From: Planctomycetota bacterium
GTDB lineage: Bacteria; Planctomycetota; Planctomycetia; Pirellulales; Lacipirellulaceae
Length of the DNA stretch: 64,000 nt
Direction of reading: 5' to 3'
NCBI GenBank assembly: GCA_013152205.1
Contig: JAADGV010000050.1
Coordinates: 57,321-121,320 of the forward strand
Positions 35,965 to 45,560 of the stretch are shown here, one piece after another. The notes beneath the pieces were generated by a model. It saw nothing but the letters and a program-made list of their open reading frames with translations. It had not been told where the DNA came from and did not search any database. Position 1 is the stretch's first letter. Each line of letters opens with the position of its first letter. Both the position numbers and the translations under genes were made by a program.

Positions 35965-36039
35965 CACGAAAATGTGCTGGTTGCACCTGCAATTTCATGA
36001 TACAATACCAAAAGTCATTCTGATACCGGGGAGGGTATT

Positions 36040-36921
36040 GTGGACGAAAAAGTGAAAGCATCTTCTACATCGAGGCAACAGCTTTCGAAAAGCCCAAGGA
36101 TTTATTTGCGCTGTCCTTCATGCGATAGTCCTCTTGGTATCAAGGAAATTTCGATAGGAAAAGTCGTTACTTGCCCCAAGTGTTCTGGCAAAATCAGCCT
36201 CGAAGTTCAGACTCGGGTTCACGAGGCGCATCGGTCGCAACCGACGGCCTATCCCATTACCCAACCAGCCACTACGACAACAGCTGAGACTTTTCCATCA
36301 GTGGTGTCGGTCAGGACTTCGCCACATCGGCGAAAACATTCTTTATACGGAGCATATTTCCTCTATATCCTGTTGCTCGGTTTTGGCTTCTTGCTAGGGC
36401 TTGTGTATTTCCAGCAGGCTACCATCAATTTGAAAGAAGCAGAAAAAACTGGTTCTAGCATAGCTTCTGTTCCTATTGCAGCAGAGGAGCCTGAGTCACC
36501 TGCATCTCCTAAAAAAATTCAGTCTCTTTCCAAACATCGGACTGTAACTGAGGAGCAATCCAGGATGGCAAAAGTAAATCTCGAAGGTGGACCGAAGCCC
36601 GTCAGAGAGGAACCAGTAGTTTCAGGTTTCGGGAATTCTTTTTCTCTACTTTCTGTTCGCGCTGAGCCAAGCAATTTCGACAAAGATCAGACAGTATTCA
36701 CTTGCACTGTGAAAATCCGAAACACTTCCGGCAAAGCATTAACAACATTTGTTCATGTCCACCTTTATGATATTGGTGACAAGAAAATCGCAAGCAGTGG
36801 CTTAGTGAAGTCGAGCTTTGCCACCGGAGAAACACGCTCGGTTTCCACTATTCTTTCGTGCCCAAACGATAAAGTCGACTTTGTCGATTCCGTGAAAGCC
36901 GATGTAAGGGCATCTTTCTAA
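36040..36921 (+). CDS. Zinc-ribbon, single-pass membrane protein with FxLYD-like outer domain
   Basis: 293 residues, GTG start preceded by GGGGAGGG. Zinc ribbon CPSCDSPLG ... CPKCSGKISL (residues ~28-50), membrane helix YGAYFLYILLLGFGFLLGLVYF (~105-127), then a linker and a C-terminal beta domain (VRAEPSNFDKDQTVFTCTVKIRNTSGKAL ... LYDIGDKKIASSGL), which resembles the FxLYD/immunoglobulin-like domains of exported proteins. It has the same architecture as the preceding gene 75 bp upstream but no overall similarity in the outer part. Possibly a tandem pair of membrane sensors; function unknown. Confidence 0.7.
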   Translation: MDEKVKASSTSRQQLSKSPRIYLRCPSCDSPLGIKEISIGKVVTCPKCSGKISLEVQTRVHEAHRSQPTAYPITQPATTTTAETFPSVVSVRTSPHRRKHSLYGAYFLYILLLGFGFLLGLVYFQQATINLKEAEKTGSSIASVPIAAEEPESPASPKKIQSLSKHRTVTEEQSRMAKVNLEGGPKPVREEPVVSGFGNSFSLLSVRAEPSNFDKDQTVFTCTVKIRNTSGKALTTFVHVHLYDIGDKKIASSGLVKSSFATGETRSVSTILSCPNDKVDFVDSVKADVRASF

Positions 36922-36951
36922 ATTTCGCGCCCCTCGGCCAAATAGCATGTA

Positions 36952-37085
36952 GGGTGAAACTATGAAAGAAGTCGGTAGGGTGCTGGTCGTCGCCAAATCT
37001 GGTGCGTTAATACCAGTTCACTCTTTGAAGCCACGAAACGAACGCACCGTTTTTTCAAAAACCACACACCCTACTCACTTGCCAC
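36952..37085. repeat. Dispersed repeat A' (partner of 61325-61430)
   Basis: ggtagggtgctggtcgtcgccaaatctggtgcgttaa ... cgcaccgttttttcaaaaac...accctactcac is the inverted match of 61325-61430. Not coding here. Confidence 0.85.
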
Positions 37086-37710
37086 CTTTTTGCCTGCAGC
37101 GGGTAGCCCAGACAACTTGGTTGTCTGGGTGACGAAGGAACAAGAGGCTTGCAAACCGCGTTGTTGTTGGCGAAAATGTTGGCGTGCCACGACAGTGCCA
37201 CCCGGCCCGCAAGATTTTCCGATAGGATTTACAAGGGCAAACAAGATCGTGGTTGACTCGATCATCTCGTCCATCCAGTAAATCCCGTCAAAAAAAACTC
37301 TGCCGTCTCCGCATCTCTGCGAGAAAAAACTCTCCCCGGCCAACATTTTACAGTTGAAATTGGGCCACCACATCTGAGACAATAGCGATTAGCTTTTAGC
37401 CGTCAGCGATCAGTTTTTCGTCATTCGTCATTCAGATTTCGTCATTGATAGCGCCTAGCGCCCAGCAACTATCAACCAAAATGGACAATATTATCCCCTT
37501 CCGCACTCCGATTTCCGCATTCCGAGCTCCCTTTTGTCCACCCCATGGGCCTTCCCAGCAATTCGTGCCAAAACTAACCCACCATACGCTATTATTTCAG
37601 CACCAAGCAGCACAATTTTGTCCAATAAAGTCACCCCAGCCGCTCGCGGCTTAGCCAATATCAACAATTAAACATTACACATCAAACATCCCCCTCAATG
37701 GGCCACCCAC
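37086..37710. other. Intergenic repeat debris, no supported gene
   Basis: Contains cccagacaacttggttgtctggg, a perfect short hairpin, and low-complexity pieces (cgtcattcgtcattcag; tccgcactccgatttccgcattccgagctcc). Several short ORFs, none with a recognisable product. Confidence 0.55.
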
Positions 37711-37805
37711 GCGATCAACCGTTCTGCTTTGACGCGTCAATCGTAATGTGAAAGGAAAACACTTCGTGAGATTCTCGAATGTTATTTGCATGTTTTCATC
37801 GGTCG
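37711..37805 (+). repeat. Dispersed repeat B' spanning the SUMF1 start codon
   Basis: gatcaaccgttctgctttgacgcgtcaatcgtaatgtgaaaggaaaacacttcgtgagattctcgaatgttatttgcatgttttcatcggtcgta recurs inverted at 61430-61530 with a handful of changes. It covers the start and first ~20 codons of the gene at 37748. Confidence 0.88.
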
Positions 37806-38854
37806 TAGTACTCATCGCGATCATTGTCGAAGTTAGCGACACTACTAACGCAGCGCCAGCCGAGAAGCCGGTGGGGGGCGCAGCGAAGCAGGTTGATTTG
37901 GGTCGGGGTGTGACTCTCGAACTGGTTTTTATTCCGTCTGGTGAATTCAAGATGGGGAGCACGCCCGCCGAGCGCGCTTGGGCCACTGGAATCGAAGGTG
38001 GCGCCACACCGGGGACGTCGCGTGAGTCATTCGAAGGCGAACAACCGCTAAAAATGCGAGTGAAAAACGGTTTCTGGATGGGGCGTACGGAAGTCAGCGT
38101 GGGGCAATTCAGGCGTTTCGTGGAAGAGAGCGGTTACGTGAGCGACGCGGAGAAACCGGGCGGCAGGACGCAGTGTTTTGATCCGGAGTGGACGATAACG
38201 GCAAAGGCACCGCCGCATCCTTGGAAGTCGATGGAAGGCAAGAGTTGGCGCGATCCGAATTTCGGATTCCCGTTGCGAGACAGCTATCCGGTCGTCTGCG
38301 TGAGCTGGAATGATGGGAGAGCTTTTTGCAAGTGGTTGACGAAGAAGGAACGCGAAGGGGGGCGGCTGCCTGAGGGTCTGGAATATCGCCTGCCTGCGGA
38401 AGCCGAGTGGGCCTACGCGTGTCGGGGCGGCCGCGAAAGCACCATCTATTGGTGGGGAAATGATCTCAAAGACGGCGAGGGTCGGTTGAACATTTCCGCG
38501 GTCGATTTTCTGCCGGGGCGGAACAAGATCTGGCCGCTGGCGAACGTGCCGTGGAGCGACGGTTTTGCCTTTGTGTCGCCGGTGGATCATTACGGCGAAA
38601 AAGGTCGGAACGGCTTTGGCCTGGCGGACATGTGTGGCGGGGTGTGGGAGATTGTCTTGGATCATTTTGATCCGAAAGGGGGCCATGAAGATGTGTATTT
38701 TGTAGACGCTAATCTGCGGCCCGTATGTCGCGGCGGCAACTATTTTGATGTGCCCGGCAATGCCCGCTGCGCCGTTCGTTTGGGGCTTGGGAGTCCCAGC
38801 TACTCAGACTCCCGTGACGGATTTAGGATATGTTTGGGCGTGCCGCGAGGCTGA
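37748..38854 (+). CDS. SUMF1/FGE-fold secreted protein
   Basis: 368 residues. Signal-anchor-like N-terminus (SNVICMFSSVVVLIAIIVEV) that is encoded in the dispersed repeat B', so the start region seems to have been acquired. The GTG/ATG context: GTGAAAGGAAAACACTTCGTG. The SUMF1 domain is complete: LVFIPSGEFKMGSTPAE, VCVSWNDGRAFCKWLTKKE, RLPAEAEWAYACRGG, FGLADMCGGVWEIVLDHF, VCRGGNYFDVPGNARCAV and DGFRICL. The catalytic Cys pair of FGE is not in its normal spacing, so sulfatase maturation is not predicted. Confidence 0.87.
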   Translation: MKGKHFVRFSNVICMFSSVVVLIAIIVEVSDTTNAAPAEKPVGGAAKQVDLGRGVTLELVFIPSGEFKMGSTPAERAWATGIEGGATPGTSRESFEGEQPLKMRVKNGFWMGRTEVSVGQFRRFVEESGYVSDAEKPGGRTQCFDPEWTITAKAPPHPWKSMEGKSWRDPNFGFPLRDSYPVVCVSWNDGRAFCKWLTKKEREGGRLPEGLEYRLPAEAEWAYACRGGRESTIYWWGNDLKDGEGRLNISAVDFLPGRNKIWPLANVPWSDGFAFVSPVDHYGEKGRNGFGLADMCGGVWEIVLDHFDPKGGHEDVYFVDANLRPVCRGGNYFDVPGNARCAVRLGLGSPSYSDSRDGFRICLGVPRG

Positions 38855-38904
38855 GTCTTTCGGCACGGATCGCTACTCAACCGGGCAAAGTCGACCGTTG
38901 GAAA

Positions 38905-41184
38905 TTACGGTTGCGATGGTTCGTCGCTCATTATGAATCGTAGCGTTCCGCCTTGGGAGATTTCGTCGTGCGTGAACCACCAGCGGTCTAGCGGCTTGCC
39001 GTTGAGTTCGACTCGCTCGACATAAACGCGATCGGGGGCGTAGTTGTCGGCGACGATTTCTAAGCGTTGGCTGCCGATCTTTACGATGGCCCGTTTCCAG
39101 AGCGGGCTGCCCAGTTCGTAGCGGTCGGTGCCGACCACCGGATAGAACCCGAGCGAACTGAAGACGTACCATGCCGAGAGCGTGCCGCCGTCGTCGTTGC
39201 CATCAAGCCCGATCGGGCCATCATCGTGTTTATGCTTGAGAATCCAACGCACCCATTTTTGCGTTAGATCGGGACGTCCTGCGGCGTTGAAGAGGTACGC
39301 GGCGTGAATATCGGGTTGATTTCCCTGCCAGTAGTAGCCGTTCGGCGTCATCCCGATGCGCGGGAACGAGCCGGCGAAAAACTTTTCCAGTTCCTCGACA
39401 AAATACTCTGGGCTGGAGAAAAGCGAGACCAGCCCGGCGGCATCGTGTGAGACGGCCCACCGCCATTGCAACGCGCTGCCCTCGACGTAATCGTCGGTGT
39501 ATTTGTGGCTGAAGTCGAAGTAGGTGAGCAACAGCGGCTTGAGCGGTGTTGAAAACTGGCCAGCCGCATCGCGTGCTTGGAAGTATTGCGTCTCGGGGTT
39601 CCACACGTTGCGATAAAACTGAGCGCGTTTTGCAAACAGTGCGGCATCGTCGTCGTGGCCAAGCGCGGCTGCCAACCGACCGATGGCTGCGTCGGTCGAG
39701 GCGTATTCTAGCGTTTTCGAGACAGCTCGAGTCATCGTGTCGGAGGGGCAGTAGCCGTATTTCACAAATTCGGCGATGTCTGGGCGAGTGGCGAACGACG
39801 ACTTGCTTGGCGCCGGTTGCAGGGCCGCTTTGCGCATTACGCGGTAAGCTGTCTCGACGTCGAAGTTGCGAATGCCCTTGAGATAGGCTTCTGCGATTAC
39901 GATTTCGGCGGGCGCACCAAACATCGAACCGGAGTAGCCAGCCCCGGCAGGCCAACGGGGGAGACTGCCGCCCTGCTCTGCCATCTTGACCAGCGAGACG
40001 ATCATGTCTCGATGACGATCAGGAGTGAGCAGCGTGAACAGCGGATGCGTGGTGCGAAACGTGTCCCACAGCGACATGTCGGTGTAATACTGAAAACCCT
40101 CGGCTTGGTGAACCTGCTGATCAAACCCCAGGTATTGCCCATTCACGTCGTTAAAAATCGTAGGCATGTTTAACGAGTGGTACAGGGCGGTGTAAAAAAT
40201 TCTCTGATCCGAAGCACTGCCGCCTTCGATCCGTGCAGTCGAGAGCAGTGCATTCCACTCGGCCTCGGCTGCCGTGCGTACGTCGTCGAAGCTGCGATCC
40301 GATAGTTCTGCTTCCAGGTTTTCGCGTGCATTTTCGATACTCACGTGCGACAACGCGACGGCCAATTCGATGGTCTGTTCTTGTTCGGTGCTGGCAAAAG
40401 TAAAATCGACGCCAACATCCTCGCCCGTGGCGACAGCGCGGCTATCGACGACACGATTGTCAGACCAGGTGGCAAAGCTTTTCCAGGGCTTACGAAAACG
40501 GGCTACGAAATAGACTTGCAGGCCGCCGTAGCGGCTCGAAAACGTGCCGCGGGTCCGCGCGGTGCCAGTGACTTCCGCTCGATCAGGAAACACATGCACT
40601 TCGCAGGCTTCGCTTTGTCCGTTGCCTAATGCGCTGCCTACGTCGATCAGAATCTTCGGCACCGCGCCGGCATCAAAACGATAGCGATGCAAACCCACTC
40701 GCTGGGTGGCTGTCAGCTCGGCCTTTAAGTTGAGTTTGGGCAGCGCGACTGAGTAGTAGCCCGGCGAGGCTGATTCCGTTTTGTGGTCGAATTTGGTGCG
40801 CATGCCGCGCCGTCGAACTTCTAGCGGCGTGTCGTTTGTGCCGAGCATCACGCGAAAGTGCCCGCCGTCGACTGCCCCGGTTCCGCAGAGCCGCGTATGG
40901 CTGAACCCAAGAATTAGAGGATCGTGGTAAAAATAACCGGACTTGTTAGCCGCCGTTATTCCGCCCCTTGAGATCGTATCGGGGCTTAGCCGCACCAAGC
41001 CGAACGGCGTGGTTGCTCCGGGAGAATTGTGGCCACACAAAAAGCGATTGCCTCCCGTGCTGATGAAGGGGTCGACCGCACGACTCGGATTTGATGTATC
41101 CAGGTCGTCACCACGCGAGCCAGAGACAACGAAGCCGAACACGACGATCGTTGCTGCGATCGTTAGAGAGCATTTTGTTGGCAT
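38905..41184 (-). CDS. GH92 family alpha-mannosidase-like exported glycosidase
   Basis: 759 residues with a signal peptide (IAATIVVFGFVVSGSRG). GH92 signatures: DPFISTGGNRFLCGHNSPGATTPFG, GFSHTRLCGTGAVDGG, YHSLNMPTIFNDVNGQYLGFD, SLWDTFRTTHPLFTLLTP, and the catalytic GNDDGGTLSAWYVFSSLGFYP near the C-terminus (normally GNDDxGQMSAW). GH92 enzymes are calcium-dependent exo-alpha-mannosidases acting on host or algal glycans. Gln is replaced by Thr in the catalytic loop, which may shift specificity. It starts 39 bp after prs on the same strand, although the functions are unrelated. Confidence 0.92.
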   Translation of the reverse strand: MPTKCSLTIAATIVVFGFVVSGSRGDDLDTSNPSRAVDPFISTGGNRFLCGHNSPGATTPFGLVRLSPDTISRGGITAANKSGYFYHDPLILGFSHTRLCGTGAVDGGHFRVMLGTNDTPLEVRRRGMRTKFDHKTESASPGYYSVALPKLNLKAELTATQRVGLHRYRFDAGAVPKILIDVGSALGNGQSEACEVHVFPDRAEVTGTARTRGTFSSRYGGLQVYFVARFRKPWKSFATWSDNRVVDSRAVATGEDVGVDFTFASTEQEQTIELAVALSHVSIENARENLEAELSDRSFDDVRTAAEAEWNALLSTARIEGGSASDQRIFYTALYHSLNMPTIFNDVNGQYLGFDQQVHQAEGFQYYTDMSLWDTFRTTHPLFTLLTPDRHRDMIVSLVKMAEQGGSLPRWPAGAGYSGSMFGAPAEIVIAEAYLKGIRNFDVETAYRVMRKAALQPAPSKSSFATRPDIAEFVKYGYCPSDTMTRAVSKTLEYASTDAAIGRLAAALGHDDDAALFAKRAQFYRNVWNPETQYFQARDAAGQFSTPLKPLLLTYFDFSHKYTDDYVEGSALQWRWAVSHDAAGLVSLFSSPEYFVEELEKFFAGSFPRIGMTPNGYYWQGNQPDIHAAYLFNAAGRPDLTQKWVRWILKHKHDDGPIGLDGNDDGGTLSAWYVFSSLGFYPVVGTDRYELGSPLWKRAIVKIGSQRLEIVADNYAPDRVYVERVELNGKPLDRWWFTHDEISQGGTLRFIMSDEPSQP

Positions 41185-41223
41185 GATTCTCGCTCGGGTT
41201 CTGGCGTCGCCTCTCTTGGTGAG

Positions 41224-42177
41224 CTACACCGGCGAAACGAAGAGTCGGCTTACCGATTCGTTGCGGTGGATTCGCTTGACGGCTTCGCCTAGTAGAGGGG
41301 CGATCGAAAGGATTTTGGTGTGGGGCAAGATTTGGTCGGGGGACAGAGGTATCGAATCGGTGCAGACGATGCTGGCCAAGTTGGCTGCTTCGAGTCGTTC
41401 GACGGCTGGGCCGCAAAGTACGGCGTGGGAGGTGGCGACGTGGATTTCTCGGGCGCCTCGGTCGTGCAAGACTTTGGCCGCCCCGCAGATCGAGCCGGCG
41501 GTGCTGATCATGTCGTCGAACATCAGTACGATTTTGTCTTTGACCGGGGCGCCGATGACATTGGCTTGCACGGTTTCTTCGGCGCTGGTGCGACGTTTGT
41601 CGATGATGGCCACTTCGCCGCCGAGCCGTTTGACATGGCCCAACGAGCGTTTGATGCTACCTGCGTCGGGGCTGGCGATGACCAGGTCTTTGCTGGGGAT
41701 GTTTTGCTTGAGAAAATGCTCGTTGAGAACCGGGGCTGCGTAAAGGTGATCGACGGGGACATCGAAAAAGCCCTGGATTTGGGCTGCGTGGAGGTCCATC
41801 GTCAGCACGCGGTCGGCGCCTGCTCGGGCGATAAGGTTGGCCACCAGCTTGGCGGTGATGGGGACGCGGCCTTCGTCTTTGCGGTCTTGGCGGGCGTAGC
41901 CAAAATAAGGGATGACGGCTGTGACACGTTCGGCACTGGCTCGCTTGCAACTGTCGATCATCACCAGCAGTTGCATCAGGTTGTCGTTCACCGGCGGGCA
42001 GGTCGGCTGGATGAGGTAGACATCGCGGCCTCGGATATCCTCTTCGATCTTGCAAGAGATTTCGCTATCGGGAAAGGTGCCGAGCGAGATGTTGCCGAGC
42101 GGTACGCCAAGATACTTGGCAATGCGCTGGCCGAGTTCGGGATTGGCGTTGCCGCTGAAAAGCTTTAGGTCGGTCAT
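41224..42177 (-). CDS. prs: Ribose-phosphate pyrophosphokinase
   Basis: Makes PRPP from ribose-5-phosphate and ATP. 317 residues, the family norm. LFSGNANPELGQRIAKYL, FPDSEISCKIEEDIRGRDVY, VIPYFGYARQDRKDEGR, TMDLHAAQIQGFFDVPVDHL, VLMFDDMISTAGSICGAAK (PRPP-binding loop) all conserved. Confidence 0.97.
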   Translation of the reverse strand: MTDLKLFSGNANPELGQRIAKYLGVPLGNISLGTFPDSEISCKIEEDIRGRDVYLIQPTCPPVNDNLMQLLVMIDSCKRASAERVTAVIPYFGYARQDRKDEGRVPITAKLVANLIARAGADRVLTMDLHAAQIQGFFDVPVDHLYAAPVLNEHFLKQNIPSKDLVIASPDAGSIKRSLGHVKRLGGEVAIIDKRRTSAEETVQANVIGAPVKDKIVLMFDDMISTAGSICGAAKVLHDRGAREIHVATSHAVLCGPAVERLEAANLASIVCTDSIPLSPDQILPHTKILSIAPLLGEAVKRIHRNESVSRLFVSPV

Positions 42178-42249
42178 GATTTTTTTGCTTGGCCCGTTTA
42201 TTGCATTGAAAAAAGTTAGGCTGACTCGCTTAGCTGTGGTGAGTTAGCA

Positions 42250-42381
42250 TTTAACCACAGAGACACGGAGGGCACGGAGAAAAATAGTCTTTAATTTCAA
42301 TCGAGAGAAAGACCTGATTCATCGTTCAAAAAAGCTCCGTGTTCTCGGTGGTGAATATTTATATTTCTTTTCAGTTTGAGT
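42250..42381. repeat. ~160-bp palindromic element family, copy C (shortened)
   Basis: ttaaccacagagacacggagggcacggag ... ctccgtgttctcggtggtga, ending cttttcagtttgagt. The left terminal repeat is missing. It overlaps the 3' end of the GlmU-like gene: the terminal repeat lies in its last codons. Confidence 0.8.
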
Positions 42382-43141
42382 TCGTTACACTTCGTTGTAG
42401 TTCGGCTTCGACTAGTTCTAGGTCGGCCATGCTGTTGATGCTCATGGCTTCGCAAGGTTGGAGTACGTTTTGTGCGATTACGGCTTTGCCAGCGGCTAGC
42501 ATCAGCCCGGGGCAGTCGGTGATGTAGTACTCGCCTTGGGCGTTGTTGTCGGTGAGTTGGTCGAAAGCGGCTAGTAAATCTTGGGCGTCGAAAACGTACA
42601 TGCTGACGTTGATCTCGTGGATTGCACGTTGGCTGTCGGTGGCGTCTTTTTCTTCGACAATTGCTTGGAACTCGCCAGCGGCGTCGCGTACGATGCGACC
42701 GTAGCCGGTGGGGTTTTCATTGTTGACGGTGCCGATGACACAGGCGGGGGATTGCTGTTGGAAGTATTCGAGTAGTTTGCGAACCGAGCTATCTTGCAGC
42801 ATCGGCGAGTCGCCAGCCACGACCAACACTGGGCCTTGATGGTCTTCAAGTTGCTTTCGGCACATCATCACGGCATGGCCTGTGCCGCGTTGTTCGAGTT
42901 GCTCGGCAAACTCGATGCCCGATTCGTTTTGTAGCTCGGCACGGACCAGATCGGCACGGTAGCCGACGACCGTTACGATTCGGTGGACTCCGGCGGCAGC
43001 GAGGGCGTCGGTGACGTAACGGAGCATGGGCCGGCCAGAGACGGGCACTAGCACCTTGGGCAGCTCGGACTCCATCCGAGTTCCTTTGCCAGCTGCGAGG
43101 ACGATCGCCATGGTGGGCGAGGAGGAATTTTGTGAGGTCAT
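42371..43141 (-). CDS. GlmU-like UDP-N-acetylglucosamine pyrophosphorylase, uridylyltransferase domain only
   Basis: 256 residues. MAIVLAAGKGTRMESELPKVL, EQRGTGHAVMMC, VVAGDSPML, NNENPTGYGRIVRD and NVSMYVFDAQDLLAAF match the N-domain of GlmU, which couples GlcNAc-1-P with UTP. The C-terminal left-handed-beta-helix acetyltransferase domain is missing, so acetylation must come from elsewhere. The first ten residues, MTSQNSSSPT, are encoded by the duplicated leader shared with rsmH; the native start may have been the ATG at MAIVLAAG. Confidence 0.88.
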   Translation of the reverse strand: MTSQNSSSPTMAIVLAAGKGTRMESELPKVLVPVSGRPMLRYVTDALAAAGVHRIVTVVGYRADLVRAELQNESGIEFAEQLEQRGTGHAVMMCRKQLEDHQGPVLVVAGDSPMLQDSSVRKLLEYFQQQSPACVIGTVNNENPTGYGRIVRDAAGEFQAIVEEKDATDSQRAIHEINVSMYVFDAQDLLAAFDQLTDNNAQGEYYITDCPGLMLAAGKAVIAQNVLQPCEAMSINSMADLELVEAELQRSVTNSN

Positions 43142-43184
43142 ACGCACATCTTGCCATGAAGTGGCGTGAGCTGCCAAGGGTGTA
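43124..43184 (-). repeat. Duplicated gene-leader sequence, copy 2
   Basis: Inverted copy of 2188-2248 (61 bp, only a few mismatches). It supplies the ATG and first codons of the GlmU-like gene. Followed at 43201-43225 by half of the palindromic repeat (ctagccgcgagcggaagccg on the minus strand) and then gatgactttgcttgggc, which is also shared with the flank of R1. Confidence 0.88.
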
Positions 43185-43272
43185 CGGTTTTTCCAGACTC
43201 GACCGCGGCTTCCGCTCGCGGCTAGGATGACTTTGCTTGGGCCTCTTTCGCCGGGTCGCTAAAAGCGCTAAA

Positions 43273-44232
43273 ATGCTAGATTCGCTAAAATCACCGCCTT
43301 TGAGCGAAACCCGCCGACCGCGAAGCAAAGGAAAACCTGTCTTGCAAGATGCCATTCAAAAGGCCGACGTTCTGATCGAGGCGATGGGATGGATCCGCCA
43401 ATTTCGCGATAAGATCACCGTGATCAAGCTGGGGGGCAGCGTGATGGAAGACCCTGAGGCGTTGCGCCATCTGCTGGTCGACATCGTGTTTATGGAAACG
43501 GTCGGCATGCGACCGATTGTGGTACATGGCGGCGGGGCCGCGATCAGCCGTGAAATGGCGAAAGCAAAAATCGAGCCGAATTTTATTCAGGGACGTCGTT
43601 ACACCGATCAAGCGACGTTGGCGATTGTCGAGCGCGTGTTAGCCGGGACCATGAATGAGTCGCTTGCAACGCGGATCGAAGAGTTTGGCGGTCGAGCTAT
43701 GCCGTTGAACTTTTCGGGGATGAATAACAACGTGTTGTTTGGCGAACGGCTGAAGCTGGAAGATGGCGACGGGAAGCCTGTAGACTTGGGGTTTGTGGGC
43801 GACGTGACGCGAGTCGATCGCGAAACACTCGACAATCTGACGTACGCGGGACAGGTGCCGGTGATTCCGTCGATGTGTGAAACCGAAGCTGGCGAGCGGC
43901 TGAATGTGAATGCCGACACGGCAGCGACGGCGGTAGCCCAAGCTGTGGGTGCCGAAAAGTTGATTTTTTTGAGCGACGTGAATGGCGTGCGTCGGGATAA
44001 GGACGATGCCGACTCGTTGATACACTCGCTAGCAGCCGCCGATGCTCGGGGGCTGATCGCGGGCGGGCAAATCGAGTCGGGCATGATCCCCAAGGTGCAA
44101 GCCTGCCTCGATACGCTAAGCCGGGGGGTGGGCAAGGTACATATTATTGATGGCCGTCTGCGGCATTCGTTGCTGCTGGAAATTTATACTAATAAGGGTG
44201 TGGGAACCGAGATTGTCGGCGAACCTGGCTAG
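43273..44232 (+). CDS. argB: Acetylglutamate kinase
   Basis: Second step of arginine synthesis. 319 residues from the chosen ATG; other starts are possible because the first ~25 residues ([14 protein letters not shown]) are not conserved. [58 protein letters not shown] and [31 protein letters not shown] are standard. First gene of the argB-argD-argF unit. Confidence 0.95.
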   Translation: MLDSLKSPPLSETRRPRSKGKPVLQDAIQKADVLIEAMGWIRQFRDKITVIKLGGSVMEDPEALRHLLVDIVFMETVGMRPIVVHGGGAAISREMAKAKIEPNFIQGRRYTDQATLAIVERVLAGTMNESLATRIEEFGGRAMPLNFSGMNNNVLFGERLKLEDGDGKPVDLGFVGDVTRVDRETLDNLTYAGQVPVIPSMCETEAGERLNVNADTAATAVAQAVGAEKLIFLSDVNGVRRDKDDADSLIHSLAAADARGLIAGGQIESGMIPKVQACLDTLSRGVGKVHIIDGRLRHSLLLEIYTNKGVGTEIVGEPG

Positions 44233-44345
44233 GGCCGACAATGTCATAGTGCTTTGTCAGCGATCCATCAATCCAACATGGTCAAAGCACTCGACGCATC
44301 CCGTGAGTTGCAGCTATTCAATCTTTCTCGAAGGAGTCGTAAGAC

Positions 44346-45560
44346 GTGAGCACTGCCGCAAATCCCAAAATGTCGGAAGATGTTGCCCAACTGTTCAAAG
44401 AGTATGTGATACCGAACTACGGACGGTATCCGCTTGCCCTGGTACGTGGCGAGGGCTCGCAGGTTTGGGACGATCAGGGGAACCGCTATCTGGACTTTTT
44501 TCCCGGTTGGGGCTGCAATCTTTTGGGACATTGCCCTGCGCCGGTGGTAAAAGCAGTACAAGAGCAGGTGGCTGAGCTGATTCATGTGCCGAACACCTGG
44601 CACATGGAGGCCCAAGGTCGTTGGGCGAAATTGCTGAGCGAACGCAGCTTTGGGGGGCAGGCTTTTTTCTGCAACTCGGGCGCCGAGGCGAACGAAGCGG
44701 CGATCAAGCTAGCGAGGCTCCACACGCCGGCGGGTCGTTATAAGATCATCACGTTTGAAGGAGGCTTTCATGGTCGTACCTTCGCGGCGGTGACCGCCAC
44801 GGCTCAGCCTAAGTATCACGAAGATATTGGTCCGATGTTGCCAGGGTTCGTTTATGCCCCGTTTGGCGACTTGGAAGCTGTGCGAGAGAAGATCGACGAC
44901 GAAACGGCTGCGATCATGGTCGAGCCGATCCAGGGCGAAGGGGGCATACGGTTGCCGCCGGAAGGTTTCTTGCAGGGCCTACGGCAACTGGCCGACGAGC
45001 ATGGGTTGCTGTTGATCTTTGACGAGGTGCAAACCGGTTGTGGTCGGACGGGCAAGTGGTTTGCGCATCAACATTTTGGCGTCGAGCCAGACATCATGAC
45101 GTTGGCGAAGGCTTTGTGCGGCGGAGTGGCGGGGGCGGCGATGTTGGCGACCAAGGAGGTGGCCCTAAGCCTGCGGCCCGGGATGCACGCCGCCACTTAT
45201 GGTGGAAACCCATTGGCCGCACGAGCCGGCATTGCCACGATCGAGATGATCGAAGAGCAAGGTCTGCTAGCGCGTGGCGAGCAACTGGCGGAAGGTTTTC
45301 GAGAGCGGCTTTCGCCGCTGGTCGACGAGCTGCCGTTTGTTACCGACCTGCGAATTTGCGGCTTGATGATTGGTATTGAACTGAGCGTGGATGCAACCGC
45401 CGTGGTCCAGCAGTGCATGGATAAGGGTTTGTTGGTGAACTGCACACAAGGCAAAGTCGTTCGGTTGTTGCCTGCGCTGACACTCACCGACGAAGAGCTA
45501 GCCGCGGGTTGCGACATTTTGACAAGCGTATTGCGAGATTACACATGCGACATCTCCTGA
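44346..45560 (+). CDS. argD: Acetylornithine aminotransferase
   Basis: Class-III PLP aminotransferase, 404 residues, GTG start after [88 protein letters not shown] and [10 protein letters not shown] (PLP-binding Lys) are all in place. Its last 16 bases overlap the start of argF. Confidence 0.96.
   Translation: MSTAANPKMSEDVAQLFKEYVIPNYGRYPLALVRGEGSQVWDDQGNRYLDFFPGWGCNLLGHCPAPVVKAVQEQVAELIHVPNTWHMEAQGRWAKLLSERSFGGQAFFCNSGAEANEAAIKLARLHTPAGRYKIITFEGGFHGRTFAAVTATAQPKYHEDIGPMLPGFVYAPFGDLEAVREKIDDETAAIMVEPIQGEGGIRLPPEGFLQGLRQLADEHGLLLIFDEVQTGCGRTGKWFAHQHFGVEPDIMTLAKALCGGVAGAAMLATKEVALSLRPGMHAATYGGNPLAARAGIATIEMIEEQGLLARGEQLAEGFRERLSPLVDELPFVTDLRICGLMIGIELSVDATAVVQQCMDKGLLVNCTQGKVVRLLPALTLTDEELAAGCDILTSVLRDYTCDIS

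Noticed and set aside
41320-42168. 282-codon plus-strand ORF opposite prs
   Set aside because: Gly/Asp/Val-rich shadow of a fully conserved PRPP synthetase; no own signature.
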